Position numbers and translations under genes: made by a program
Origin: Sinotaia quadrata
Taxonomy: Eukaryota; Mollusca; Gastropoda; Architaenioglossa; Viviparidae
NCBI GenBank assembly: GCA_028829895.1
Contig: CM054181.1
Coordinates: forward strand, 13,793,001-13,857,000
Length of the DNA: 64,000 nt
Direction of reading: 5' to 3'
The notes under the pieces: generated by a model
What the model saw: only the letters and a program-made list of their open reading frames with translations
Database searches by the model: none
What the model was told of the DNA's origin: nothing
In this document: in pieces, positions 11,614 to 23,746 of the stretch
How positions within the stretch are numbered: position 1 is the stretch's first letter
How the letters are laid out: every line of letters begins with the position of its first letter

Positions 11614-12261
11614 ATGCGTGAGAAGGGGAAGATGATTTGAGCTGGGAGGTAAACTTTAATCAGGGTATATGGCTGGGTTTTTTTATTATTTATTTTAAGA
11701 ACATTATTTCTTTGTCAATACTGAGATGAATTTTGCTCTTATTCTGTCCCTAAGTTTAGAAGACATTCCATTGAGATAAAAATGTTTGTCAGTCAAGCAC
11801 AAATGTAGATTTGCCAAACAAAAACATTTGAGGTAGACATTCTTGTGAATATTTTTATAAGGCCATTATTTTTATCTTTTTGGGTAATAGAGTATTTTAC
11901 TTTGAAGTTTAAGTCTGTTATTATTGTATATTTACTGATATAACTGTTTTTAATTAATATTTATTTCAGTTACCTTTCGAGAAAATCTATGCATGAAATC
12001 CAGTATTATTCATGTTAAAAAAAAAAAATTTTAAAAGTTCTCAGCAATTTTTTATTATGGTATCATTTCTAAACTTAATTTTAAAATTCATCATCATAAT
12101 GGTTTTCTCTTCATAGTTAATTAATTACATGTTCAGGATATCCACATGTACACACACGCTAGTTTAAAATGTGAGAGTAAAGTTTAATTTGCATAAAAAT
12201 GGTGATACCGTAAAATTTCTAAGCACTTAATAAAAAAATAAAAACAAAACCTCATCTTGTG

Positions 12262-12335
12262 TGCAATAGTTATGTTTGTGGGAGTTTGCTTGTGCAGTCT
12301 TTACTAAAATGCACACAAATACTATAACTATTGCA
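12262..12335. other. Imperfect 74-nt hairpin of pre-miRNA size
   Basis: TGCAATAGTTAT (12262-12273) pairs exactly with ATAACTATTGCA (12324-12335). After an asymmetric bulge, TTTGTG (12275-12280) pairs with CACAAA (12313-12318). The loop is about 32 nt. The size and bulged stem are compatible with a pre-miRNA, but no known miRNA seed was recognised. Confidence 0.4.
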
Positions 12336-13439
12336 ACTGTACGTTTCTATGACTTATATGACACCTGACATATATATTTTATCATTGAAAATCTTGCTTA
12401 TTTTTCATATTTATTCTGTGACACATTTGTATATAAATCATTTCATAATCCCCCAACTGTATTTTGTTTCACCTTGGTTGTTTTTTTGTTTTTTTTTATT
12501 ATTTCTCCCCACACCACCCATATTTAAATTTTCGTAAATCACCATATTAAATACAGAAAGTGCTTCTTATCGTGTATTATTTTGAACCACTTACAATATT
12601 AAGATGAAAATGTAAATGTTTCCTACTAAAAAAAATAAAAAATAAAAAAATGCTTCAAATATGTTGGCTGATAGGTGTTAGTTTTGCATGCACACTAACT
12701 AGATTTCAGTTTATATGTGATTGCAAGTGAAAATGATCTGTTGCAATTCACACATTTACACAACAGTTGGTGAATGCTTTTTCTGTCTTCATGGCATTTT
12801 TTAATCCCTTCAGATTTAAAAAAAAAAATCTTGCAGAAAGAGGACTGCTGGGGTACTTTCTCAAAATGTTATTCATGGAATTTTAAAGTTTAAAAATGTG
12901 ATTTTCTGAAAACATTTTTAATTATAATTTTTTTCCATTGTGGTTTTCATATCATATTCTAAGTAAAACTGCTCAATTTTGTGTTAGTCATGTGTTGCTT
13001 GTTAGATTTAAGTTTAGATATCTGTTCTGAACAGAAATGCTTAGCTCATGTTTATTATAGTTTGTTGTACACTTGACTAGTTTTATTTTTAAGTTTACAA
13101 CAGGGGTAATTGGAAAGCAGAAATGGCATTGTATGTCTAACTTTAGAAGCTGTTTAAGATAATTATTTTATTTTTCTTGACAATAGTTTGTACATAATTA
13201 TATTTAACTTAGCAAGTTTTAAATGCTAAGAATTAAAGTCTGGCATTGTATTTTTAAACAACAAAATAAATATAACAGATTCAAAAGGAAATAATGTTGA
13301 TTGCTTGATTTCTACTAGTTTTGACAATTTTTTTCTCTTCATTCTATATTTACTGTTTCCTTCAAAATATATTTGTCTTCATGTATGTCTCTCTGGCTAT
13401 CTTCTATTCTCTCTCTCTTTTTCTCTTTCATATGCTCAT

Positions 13440-13540
13440 GCACTTAAACATTTCCATATATTTATACATATACACATACATATGCACACAAACACACACA
13501 TACATATACTTACACATATATACATATATATATATGCACA
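13440..13540 (+). repeat. CA/TA-rich low-complexity stretch
   Basis: Alternating ATACACATA, ACACACA and ATATATAT. It marks the right-hand border of the T-rich tract. ORFs on both strands here are low-complexity. Confidence 0.8.
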
Positions 13541-13541
13541 C

Positions 13542-14360
13542 AGACTGTCGTGGGGCTGGCCCTGTCCTCCTGGATGGGTAGGTGGGGGTTAGCTGCGATG
13601 CCGAGTGGCAAGATATAAAATAACCAACTCTTGCAATCAGAAACCATGATGTTCTTGTGGGAGGGGTACTTTATTCTGATATGCGGGGTAAAGTGTGAAA
13701 GTCGGCTGTGAGTGTGACAAGACAATGGTACGTTAAAATTTGTACAGAGTTGAAGTCATTTGAAAGATTAATCCCCAATTCTGATAAACTGGGATAAAAT
13801 CCACGTGGGCCCAATGTGTAGAAAAAATAGCAACAAAGTTCTAACACATCCTGTAGACAGCCCGCACACACATACACTGGAGATAAAAATGGCTCCAGAG
13901 TTTTATATATAACTGTTGAGTTTTCTAACATTCCATGGCCTTCCAGAAGACTCACACAGTAAACACAGGAAATTTTAACTACCCTAGCCACAGTCCTATT
14001 GTTAAGAAAAGGAGCATTATGCTAAGGTGCATCCGCTTCTATTTCTAATAACAAAATATAGTCCCAATCTAAAAATTACAATAAGGGACTACAAAAAAAA
14101 AACTAAATACATCATCTATCTATTTTTAACTTAATTAGCCAACATTAACATAGATAAATAAATAATTAAATTTAACTAAAGTGTTAAAAGCACAAAATAA
14201 GCATGAACGCACACAAACTCACTGACAATGCATGTATTTGACACTCGTTCAATCCAAATAAATATAGAATAGTGCTAACACACCACACGACGGGCAAGAG
14301 AGGTAATAAAGTACTTAAAAAGAAATATTTTTTCTGATTATCCCCCCTTTGACCATGACA
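13542..14360. other. Composition break: GC-richer unique block, possibly an inserted element
   Basis: Directly after the CA/TA run the sequence changes to TGTCGTGGGGCTGGCCCTGT and stays more GC-rich to about 13.7 kb, then becomes A-rich. It has a TATA-like ATATAAAA (about 13613) and no recognisable protein in any frame; the 71- and 106-codon reverse ORFs show no known motif. A solo LTR or other insertion is conceivable, but I found no matching second end. Confidence 0.25.
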
Positions 14361-14454
14361 CACACACATACACGTGGTTTATCAAAGCCCTGTGTCAAAG
14401 ATGAGTTCAGGTCTGATACATCTTAATTCTTATAATTATTGTTTGTTTACAGTT

Positions 14455-14670
14455 CAGCAGCCAGCCTGCTGCTGTCAGTTTACAAATGATAAGAGAAATC
14501 TGGCTATACGATTTTGTTTTAACCACCTTACTGCTGACATCAGTTTTCAAATTTTAGCAGAAATCTGGCCATATGATTTTGTTGTAACCATATTACTGCT
14601 GTCAGTTAGTTTGCAGATTTTAGCAGAAATCTGGACATACAGTTTTTTTTTACCACATACGCTGTTGACC
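14455..14670 (+). repeat. ~73-bp tandem repeat, 3 diverged copies
   Basis: Three units carry the pattern TACTGCTG...AGTTT(G/T)CA(A/G)AT...AGAAATCTGG(C/A)(T/C)ATA(C/T)GATTTTGTT, with the distance roughly constant. The 120-codon forward ORF lies across them and has no other support. Confidence 0.7.
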
Positions 14671-14824
14671 TTACTTTTTGCTATTGCTAAAATTTGTAGG
14701 ATTCAAATCTTAGACCATGAGACAGGCAGAAGGTAAAAAATCTAGGTTATCCCACACACGAAAAACTATGTCTAGTCATTTGAACAGTGGGTCAGACAAT
14801 GACCTTTACTGAAAGCCAACAACC

Positions 14825-14935
14825 GAACCTGGGCGTGATTTGCAGGACAAATGATGTCACAAGAGGGCATCGAATCCTGGTTACTTGAGCACGAGACTAG
14901 GATCCCATCGTCTACGTTTTTCTACTTGACCCTAG
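14825..14935 (-). mobile_element. tRNA-derived SINE-like fragment
   Basis: On the - strand, GTAGACGATGGGATCCTAGT is followed by ...GTAACCAGGATTCGATGCCC. The second part matches the RNA polymerase III B box (GGTTCRANNCC) with one mismatch, and the spacing from the GATGGGATCC region is that of a tRNA anticodon arm. No intact tRNA fold is present, so this is read as a SINE head, not a tRNA gene. Confidence 0.35.
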
Positions 14936-15479
14936 GGCGTGGCCAATCAACTATGCAGGTCATCTTCGAAATACTTGGTGGAAAGGGTTGGGGATGAAGA
15001 GAATTGAGTATTAATAATACTGAGATTTTGTTTAGATAATGGCAACCAAAGCTGTATATTCGTGAGATTCATGTGCAGAAAACGTAATGAAAGATCTTTT
15101 AAAATGAAGGTGTACTATTAATATTTGTGTGTGTGTCTTTTATAAACAATACTTTTATCACCTATTCTAATTCAATTTGCAAACTATACGTTAGGACATA
15201 CTGTGACAAGAAGGTTTCTACGGAATTCATTTTAGTTAAGGGGTCTTCTGTTTGACTTCACGTACCAAGTTGGTGGTGTTGGTGGCTTATTTAGTTAATT
15301 ATTTTTTTCTTTTTAAAATTCCCGACTTTGCTTTAAAAAATTGTTTGCAGGAGATAGCTGGTTTAAACATTTTGTTTTGTAACCAGTATTGAAGTCTTTG
15401 ATCCAAACGAATCATCAAAAGAACCAACGTGAACCTCAAAAAACGAACTAACAAAAACCAATTAACTACAAAACCAACA

Positions 15480-15690
15480 AAAAACCCCAATTACTACTAA
15501 CAAAACAATTACTACTAACAAAAACCAATTAACTACAAAACCAACAAAAAACCCCAATTACTACTAACAAAACAATTACTACTAACAAAACAATTACTAC
15601 TAACAAAACAATTACTACTAACAAAACAATTACTACTAACAAAACAATTACTACTAACAAAACAATTACTACTAACAAAAACCAATTACT
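15480..15690 (+). repeat. 18-bp minisatellite
   Basis: ACAATTACTACTAACAAA recurs many times, interspersed early on with a longer variant (ACCAATTAACTACAAAACCA...AACCCC). Confidence 0.92.
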
Positions 15691-16834
15691 AAACAAGTAT
15701 GCCATTCAAAGAAACATTATATCAACCGAAAACATAAAAAATGATTAACTGTTTATGGCAACTGTCTGAAATACTAACATTCATAACAAACAAATAAAGC
15801 TAACAACATAGATCGTGGGGAAAAAAAAACGGTTAATAGAGAATACATTATGTTTGTAATGCGTATGTCCATTTTTTGTGTGTGCCAGGTTTGGAGCACA
15901 ACAGCAATTACCTTTGGCGTGAACAGGTTCACTCAGACATAGACTTAGAAAGACACAGGTATAGGTACTGTCTTATAATTAACCGAATCAATAAGAGCTA
16001 ATAATTCAGGTTGAAAAAATCGATAATCTTATGCAAATGCTTTGACTGTTGTTTTTTTTCTTTTGAGCAATAGTCTTGTTTACAGAAACTTTATATATAA
16101 TATACCTTTCCAGGTGTGGTAAAATAAAGCCGATAGAAATGACCTACGACCAATGGGTACGTCCTAAGGGAATAACGTATTGGCAGTAGATAAGACGTAA
16201 AAACTAGACATTAGTACTTTTTAAAATTTTAAGCTTACACAGCATCAAATAAATATTTTTTTTAAAAAAGTCTCCTTTAGAGCACTACTTCAGACTATAG
16301 GAAACAGTTTTATGCACACACACACACGCATACATATTTTACCAAAAATGTCCGTACATCGACCTCGTTTCCGGTCCGGCCCAGCACAGCTACCGTCACA
16401 TATCGTGAAGGAACACGTCATCAAACAGGGACCGATTCGAGACTGACTTGTCTGAGCACGGCTTTTTATTCCTGCCCTTAAGGGGTTGTCATTTACTGTC
16501 ACTCTAAAGTTGATAGGAACATTATTTCTTCACAATGGACCGCATATCTTGTTTTCCGGATGGAATTCTCTTTTGGCTGCGCCTACCCGTAACTCTATCG
16601 GCACCTGTCAACCCATACCATGTCACATGTCATCGCACTGAGCTGCAAAGGAAATGGTTGGCACAAGAATAATATTTTGCTTACTTCGCGCATACAGGGG
16701 AGATCACTGGGAGATATTTTTGTTTGAAGATCGACGATTAAAACGGTAATGGTTGGCTTGTTGTTGATACACATGGCATGCAGGCGACAGTACATAAAAA
16801 AGAACTGTTTTTCTAAGTTTACAAATAATTTCTT

Positions 16835-16878
16835 TTGTGTGTGTGTGTGTGTGTGCGTGTGCGCGCGCGCGCGCGTGT
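16835..16878 (+). repeat. (GT)n(GC)n alternating purine-pyrimidine tract
   Basis: A GT run passes into an uninterrupted (GC)n run. All steps alternate purine and pyrimidine, the sequence class known to favour left-handed Z-DNA. Confidence 0.85.
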
Positions 16879-17224
16879 TGTAGGAAATCTTTAAAGAGAA
16901 AAGTAAATGTTGAAAGGAATTAAATAGTCACGAAGAAAATCTGTAATGGCGGGCTTGACTTTGTGCAACCTGTAGCCAAGTTGTGCAAAGCCTTGTTATT
17001 TAGTGGACAATCTTTTAAACAAGTTATTTTCCAGGATCCTCTGAGCGGCACAACATGCGTGACCTTATACCGAGGACAAGGTCAATGGTCAGCAGGACGA
17101 GGTCGCGACTGTTGCTTGATAACCACTTCTTTTTCAGCTAAGTTTTTACTCATTACCACTAATTTCTTTTCGTATAATAATTCCAAGTTTAGAATTCCAT
17201 GTACTAATCAGAACAGTTCGTTTT

Positions 17225-17416
17225 GATGAATCTAGTTATAAGGACATAATTATATAATCTTGCCACTTGTAATATCATTATCCTCTACCAAACTTGGATT
17301 CTTAATTTCTCCCTAGTTTAGATGAATCTAGTTATAAGGACATAATTATATAATCTTGCCACTTGTAATATCATTATCCTCTACCAAACTTGGATTCTTA
17401 ATTTCTCCCTAGTTTA
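17225..17416 (+). repeat. 96-bp perfect tandem duplication
   Basis: GATGAATCTAGTTATAAGGA...TTCTCCCTAGTTTA occurs at 17225 and again at 17321, essentially identical. This indicates a recent duplication. Confidence 0.93.
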
Positions 17417-17915
17417 GATGCATTGCGCGCGAAATCGTTACGTGATGGAAATGGACGTAAAGCAGAAAAGGAATATGTTCGACCTTTTTTAAGGTAGCCA
17501 TATTTCACCTGTTTCAGAGATGGGACTGTTACTCTGGCCTCAGATAGAATCGATCTGCAACTGACTAGTGAAAATAAAGAACTGCATGTATATAGCATAA
17601 TATGAAATCTTTCTTTCTCCCCAACCCTTCCCATTTCAAACACAATAAACTGGGAAACCGAGAGAAAATCCGAAATTACAGAACTTCTAGAAAGGCTGCT
17701 ATTTCCTTGTAAAATATGATCAGGAAACAAACTCTGAGTTTTCCGGTTTATTCATCTCTAACTCCGTTCTTTCTTACATTCAAGTCTTAACTTACAGTTT
17801 CATGCAACAGTCTTTAGTAGCCCAATACATGCATACAGCATAATAAATACAACATAATAATTTATGAATGTGTTCACTGGAAACAATGTTATGTGTTTAA
17901 CTTATAACATACAAG

Positions 17916-18038
17916 CATCATAATTCACAATTGTAGAAGTAATTGTCTACTCACATAATACATTTCTACATAAACACAATCATCATAATTCACAATTGTA
18001 GAAGTAATGTCTACTCACATAATACATTTCTACATAAA
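17916..18038 (+). repeat. 65-bp tandem duplication
   Basis: CATCATAATTCACAATTGTA...ACATTTCTACATAAA occurs at 17916 and 17981, with a single-base difference around GTAAT(T)GTCTAC. Confidence 0.9.
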
Positions 18039-19624
18039 ATGCAAGTATAATATATCAATAGCACGAAATATTCGTAAGTTCACTCTCTTTCAATCAATTA
18101 GTTTATTCACCATTAAGCTAACGGCCGTCTTTCATGGCTGGACTTCAGCCACACCAAATTCAAAGTGATTAGAATATAGGACTTTCTTCAACAAAGTAAC
18201 TTCCGGTCCATCCCCATTGGTTGAAGTTGTTATGAACAAGTGTGAGACTATTAGAAAGACAACTCATCCGCTTGGAAATGGTTTGGATTGCATCAGCAAG
18301 TTCTAGTATATTTGTTACTGAGTTGTTTACTCCAACTCTGGTACTTTACAAAAATATCATCAGGAGCAGTGCCCAAGGTCAGGTCACGTTAACATTGGCA
18401 ACAAATATATAATTATTAAGTTTAGAAATAGGGATAGGCAAATTTACTCCGCCACAGTATGTATTGTTTTGTCTCTTGCTCAAGACGTCTGTTTTATTTT
18501 CTCTCTTACACAAGAAGCTTTTGAAAATATATAAATGCTTTTGCAAAATTAAAATATTCTTTGACATCGGTAACAATCCGCTTGCTATCAACTGATTAAA
18601 TTCTTTTGTCACGAAAATATTTATATTTTAATTAAAATAATTTGTCATCGCTTAAAAATGTTTACTGCAATAGATAAACACTGAATAAAATATTAAAGGT
18701 ACAACTTTTAGTTAAATAAAAATTAAATGATTAAATAATGATTTACTTTAAAGCTGATGCTGAGACAATACATAGTCTTATTTCTTTTGCGAGTGAAAGT
18801 AATATCGTCAATGAAATCCGATTTTCTTGTGTTGAAAGCAAATAAATATTTAGTTTCTTTATTAATTGAATTATAAATACCTAATTAAAATATTCACAGT
18901 TAAAAGAAGCACAGAAATCTTTTCTACATATCCATCCATCCATAATCATGAAGTCCGTATATAACTGTCATAATTTTATATAAATTAATTATCGTTTGGG
19001 TTTACCGAGCGTGTTAGATAATTGTTTTTGGTACAGAATATCAGGATTTAATTTGATATTGTTAATGCTATTTATAAGACGTGGCTCCTCTTGTCAACAT
19101 TGAAGTTGTGTGATTATTTGTAAAGAAAGTCTGGATTTCATGTGATAACCTTATATGCGCGCGCACACTAGAGAAATATTAAAGCAGAAATAACATCATT
19201 CATGCAACTGTTTCTTATTAATGGCACACTGATTCCCACAAGTCGTGGAATTAAGAAAGCAGATTTAACTGATAAAACAGTACTTTAGAATACGTTAACT
19301 TATACCTGCAGTCTGGTATGTAATTATATGTAATTTATCTCAGTCGTTTACTATGGCAAAAGAACTCGCAGACGACAGTGCAAAGGTTACTTACGCCAAA
19401 TACGTACTGCATGTAGAATTTTTTCCCCTTATAATAGAACAATAGATATAGAGAGTTACTGGTATATTTCTCTGTCTATAAATAGAACACATTTTAGAAC
19501 ACTTTTCTCTTAAATATAAATTTTAAAAATACGAAAGAAATTTGCACAATTGCCACATCACTACCTCAAGAGGAAAAATGTATTATTCATTGACAATTTA
19601 GTGTTTTTTTACTTTCTCGATTCT

Positions 19625-19738
19625 GTGCTCTTTGCTCACAGACAGTATAGCATGCTGTAATATACAACTACGGCCGATATTGTGCTCTCTGCTCACAGAC
19701 AGTATAGTATGCTGTAATATACAACTACGGCCGATATT
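19625..19738 (+). repeat. 57-bp tandem duplication
   Basis: GTGCTCT(T/C)TGCTCACAGACA...CTACGGCCGATATT occurs at 19625 and 19682, with two differences. Confidence 0.92.
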
Positions 19739-20001
19739 GTTGACAGCACTATAAATAACTTTAGTATCGTTTGGGTTTGTTAGGCCATACGAAAACTATT
19801 GTTCTATGCAAATCATAATTATTTATGGTGAGAACCTTGTGATTTATATCTGTGCATTCAACACGACAGACAATGGTAATTATTGTATGGGCAACAGATG
19901 TTCAATTAAGGTTTAGTATATTGATGACGTCATGAGATTCTCGATTTAAAGTTATTTTCTGTTTTAAAAAGTTTCTTTGTTTTTAAACCAGTGATGTAGA
20001 C

Positions 20002-20260
20002 CACTGGGTTTTCAACCTTTTTACACCTGTGGACCGGTGAAAAAGGAGAAATATCTCGCGGACCGCTAAGGCAGAAATAAAAACCATTATTTATATTGTA
20101 TTTTCTGTATTAGTTTTTAAATCTTGTACTATAAAATGAAAATTCTAATGCTGTTTAAAATAACCAGAAACCGAGCAGCAAACGGAAATTGTTAACTTTA
20201 CGAGGATCACCATTTTGAGGGTAATAATGGTTAAAGTTTTCCAGCATGCACAAGACACAC
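20002..20260 (+). mobile_element. hAT-type terminal fragment / non-autonomous element (candidate)
   Basis: CACTGGGTTTTCAACCTTTT, followed by TACACCTGTGGACCGG and a few bases later CTCGCGGACCGC, has the form of a widespread class of animal hAT-family non-autonomous termini (CAGTGGTTCTCAACCTTTTT...GCGGACC). I did not find a matching inverted end downstream, so the right border is a guess and the copy is probably truncated. Confidence 0.45.
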
Positions 20261-20420
20261 ATCTTAATTTATTTATCTATCTATGATTTATAGAAAAATT
20301 GCAAAATAATTGTTATTTTATAATAGTTAACCTAATGCTCCTTTTACCATATCTTAATGTTATGAATATTTTTGTTTGTAAGGTGATTGTACTTTCATAA
20401 TTCACTAGTAGTCTACACAT

Positions 20421-20665
20421 CTATACAGGAATATGTATGACTAGTCATTAAAAATTAATGTAAAAATATCTATACAGGAATATGTATGACTAGTCATTAA
20501 AAATTAATGTAAAAATATCTATACAGGAATATGTATGACTAGTCATTAAAAATAAATGTAAAAATATCTATACAGGAATATGTATGACTAGTCATTAAAA
20601 ATAAATGTAAAAATATCTATACAGGAATATGTATGACTGGTCATTAAAAATAAATGTAAAAATAT
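20421..20665 (+). repeat. 49-bp minisatellite, 5 copies
   Basis: CTATACAGGAATATGTATGA... starts at 20421, 20470, 20519, 20568 and 20617. The first two copies carry AATTAATGT and the last three AATAAATGT, so the array grew from two founder variants. Confidence 0.95.
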
Positions 20666-21468
20666 CTACTCATAACGAACTTCAGGCACCTACATTCAAA
20701 GCATGCACTATAAATAGATGTATATTAAAAAATCATCGCTTCAAATGTTTACTTTTAGATGGAATTTATATGACCTATCATGTAGTTCTGCCAGGGAGAA
20801 ATTGCAGCACAATTGAAGAATATATTCCAGTTATGAAAAGATTATTTTCGGAAGAGATATATATCTAAACAAAAACACTGTAAAATTTGTTTGGTGATTT
20901 TTGTTTGTTGCTGGGGTATAATGGGAAATATATATTTTCTGGAGTACAAACACAGCAAAATGTAAATCGTACAGTTAATCTGTTATTTATATTTAATTTA
21001 CTGTACTATAAATCACATGTCTACCTTGTCTATACTACTGTCAACTTTTGTCTACAGACGATTAGAAACACTAACGTGTATCGCTGTCGTGAGTGCCAAT
21101 TTGACAGAATTTGACAGTAATTGACTATTGGAATTCAAGGGTCGAAATATATAACCTCTGAACTCTGAAAAATTACTTCATAACCAGAAGATACACTTAA
21201 GCCAAGTTCTAGCGTAATGTAAACAAACGGGAGAGACATGGTACCTGTTGGCATGACGCTCTGCCATTTCCGCTGGCTGCTAAAACAGAAAACCGAAACA
21301 GAACAGGTTTGACTGAAAACACTCATGATAGCTGTTTGTTTGTTTTTTTTAAAATTCTGTTGGTTTCAGGTCTGCTTCCATTTTCGCTCATTTTGGCAGA
21401 CGCAAAAGGGAGCGATTTATGTACTGAAACGGGAGATGTATCCAATGCGATGGATGTGGAGATTGAAA

Positions 21469-22427
21469 GTGGTATAGGGGTTTGCTGACTCAGTTACACT
21501 AATGTGGTATAGGGTTTTGTTGACGCATAATACTATATGGTAAAGGGGTTTGCTGACTCAGTAACGCTAATGTGGTATAGGGGTTTGCTGACTCAGTAAC
21601 ATTAATGTGGTATAGGGTTTTGTTGACGCATAATACTATGTGGTAAAGGGGTTTGCTAACTCAATAAGGCTAGCGTGGTAAAATGGTTTGCTGACGGATA
21701 ATGCTATGTAGTAAAGGGATTTACTGATGCAGTAATGCTAATGTGGAAAAGGGGTTTGCTGACGCACTAATTCTACGTGGTAAAGGGGTTTCTTGAAACA
21801 TTAATACTATGTGGTAACGAGGTTTGCTGACGCACTAATGCTAATGCGGTAAAAAAGTTTCTTGAAACACTAATGCTATATAGTAAAGGGGTGTGCTGAC
21901 GTACTAATGCTAATGTGTGTAAAGGGGTTTTCTGACTTTGTAATGTGTTAAAAGGGTTTGCAGAATGCTAATGCGGTAAAGGGTTTTCAGACTCTGTAAC
22001 GCTAATGTGTTAAAAGGGTTTGCTGACGCACGAAAGCTAATGTGAATTCGCCGACGCAGTAATCCTAATATGGTAAAAGGACTTTTGTGACTCAGTAACG
22101 CTAATGTAGTAAAGGGGTTTTCTGATTCACTAACGCGAATGTGGTAAAGGGTTTTTTTTTGTGTGATTCAGTAGCACTAATGTGGTAAAGGTTTTTTTGA
22201 CTCAGTAACGCTAATATGGTAAAGGGGTTTGCTGACTCAGTAACGCTAATATGGTAAAGGGGTTTGCTGACTCAGTAACGCTAATATGGTAAAGGGGGGT
22301 TGCTGACACAGTAACACTAATGTGGTAAAGGGGTTTGCTGACTCGGTAACACTAATGTGGTAAAGGGGTTTGCTGACTCGGTAACACTAATGTGGTAAAG
22401 GGGTTTGCTGAATCAATAGCATTAATA
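21469..22427 (+). repeat. ~35-bp minisatellite, about 27 degenerate copies
   Basis: A consensus GTGGTAAAGGGGTTTGCTGA + CTCAGTAACGCTAAT spans nearly 1 kb with many substitutions and indels. Copies at the right end (22200-22400) are much more uniform than the middle ones. Repeating TGACTCAGTAA contains the AP-1 core TGACTCA in many copies. Confidence 0.93.
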
Positions 22428-22702
22428 TGAGATATTAAAATAACAAGGAATAGACACAAATTTGTATTAAAAGATGAATTTTCGAAAACATGCAGGTCAA
22501 TAAAGAAAGGAAATAATTCGTACTAAATGTCACGTGGTGATTCTGATCTGAAATGATGGCTGATCATTTGGCATATATTTAAAACATATACGTTCAATAC
22601 TTAATTGTATTCGAGGACTAAACGTTCATTATAAGCGTCTTATTATCTCTGAAAGGTAAAATAACACAGTCTTGAACAACATGTGCTTTCGTCGTCATGT
22701 TG

Positions 22703-23362
22703 CATGACAAGTGTCAACAACACAGCCCTTGTCACAGAAATTTACAATAGAAGACTACATGACAAGTGTCAACAACACAGCCCTTGTCACATAAATTTAC
22801 AATAGAAGACTACATGACAAGTGTCAACAACACAGCCCTTGTCACAGAAATTTACAATAGAAGACTACATGACAAGTGTCGACAACACAGCCCTTGTCAC
22901 AGAAATTTACAATAGAAGACTACATGACAAGTGTCAACAACACAGCCCTTGTCACAGAAATTTACAATAGAAGACTACATGACAAGTGTCAACAACACAG
23001 CCCTTGTCACATAAATTTACAATAGAAGACTACATGACAAGTGTCAACAACACAGCCCTTGTCACAGAAATTTACAATAGAAGACTACATGACAAGTGTC
23101 GACAACACAGCCCTTGTCACAGAAATTTACAATAGAAGACTACATGACAAGTGTCAACAACACAGCCCTTGTCACAGAAATTTACAATAGAAGACTACAT
23201 GACAAGTGTCAACAACACAGCCCTTGTCACAGAAATTTACAATAGAAGACTACACGACAAATGTCAACAACACTCAGCCCTTGTCACAGAAATTTACAAT
23301 ATAAGACTACATGACAAGTGTCAACAACACAGCCCTTGTCACATAAATTTACAAGAGAAGAC
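22703..23362 (+). repeat. 55-bp minisatellite, 12 copies with 4-mer higher-order structure
   Basis: CATGACAAGTGTCAACAACA...AATAGAAGACTA repeats at 55 bp. The order of variants in copies 1-4 (CAGAAA, CATAAA, CAGAAA, GTCGAC) is repeated in copies 5-8, giving a 220-bp higher-order unit. Each unit has the inverted pair GACAAG...CTTGTC and the near-palindrome TGACA-AG-TGTCA. Because 55 is not a multiple of three, the short ORF across it is accidental. Confidence 0.95.
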
Positions 23363-23654
23363 TACTTATTGAACAGAAAACTACTAACAGGCAGGAGTAA
23401 ATTTTTCTTGAAATTTGACTGCCTTGATTGCGTACATCGTCTGTCAACCTTCCACTCACCCCCACCACCCCATTTATATAGGTAAATATCTTTCAACTGC
23501 TTGTTTCTGGCTTTCATCTACTTTAATGTGTTCGGGATGTACGCTTGAATGTGTCCGGATTCAAAATGCTTTTATTAAGAGAAGGATTGAATGTCAGTCT
23601 TACTTCACGCGCATGATACCAAATGTTTTCACACCCTCCTCACCTTTTTTTGTT

Positions 23655-23676
23655 TGTTTGTCACTTTCTTTCTTTC

Positions 23677-23746
<70 letters not shown>

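Larger units (their letters stand above)
1794..13300 (+). other. PLD downstream flank / possible very long 3' UTR, no coding exon seen
   Basis: About 11.5 kb of AT-rich DNA whose + strand is visibly richer in T than A, with many poly-T runs. No open frame has protein-like composition or a recognisable domain. It contains local tandem duplications (3533, 3788, 6474, 8145), a (TG)n run (about 11580-11612) and inverted repeats (2399, 5840, 9871, 12262). A T-skewed, exon-free tract directly after a gene's last exon suits a long 3' UTR, but that is inference; plain intergenic DNA is equally possible. Confidence 0.5.

Noticed and set aside
13542..13991. Solo LTR starting TGTCGTGG
   Set aside because: No matching 3' CA end, no target duplication and no primer-binding site could be shown. 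Kept only as a composition break.
22703..23362. CRISPR-like regular repeats
   Set aside because: Units are contiguous with no unique spacers, and the DNA is clearly eukaryotic. It is a minisatellite.
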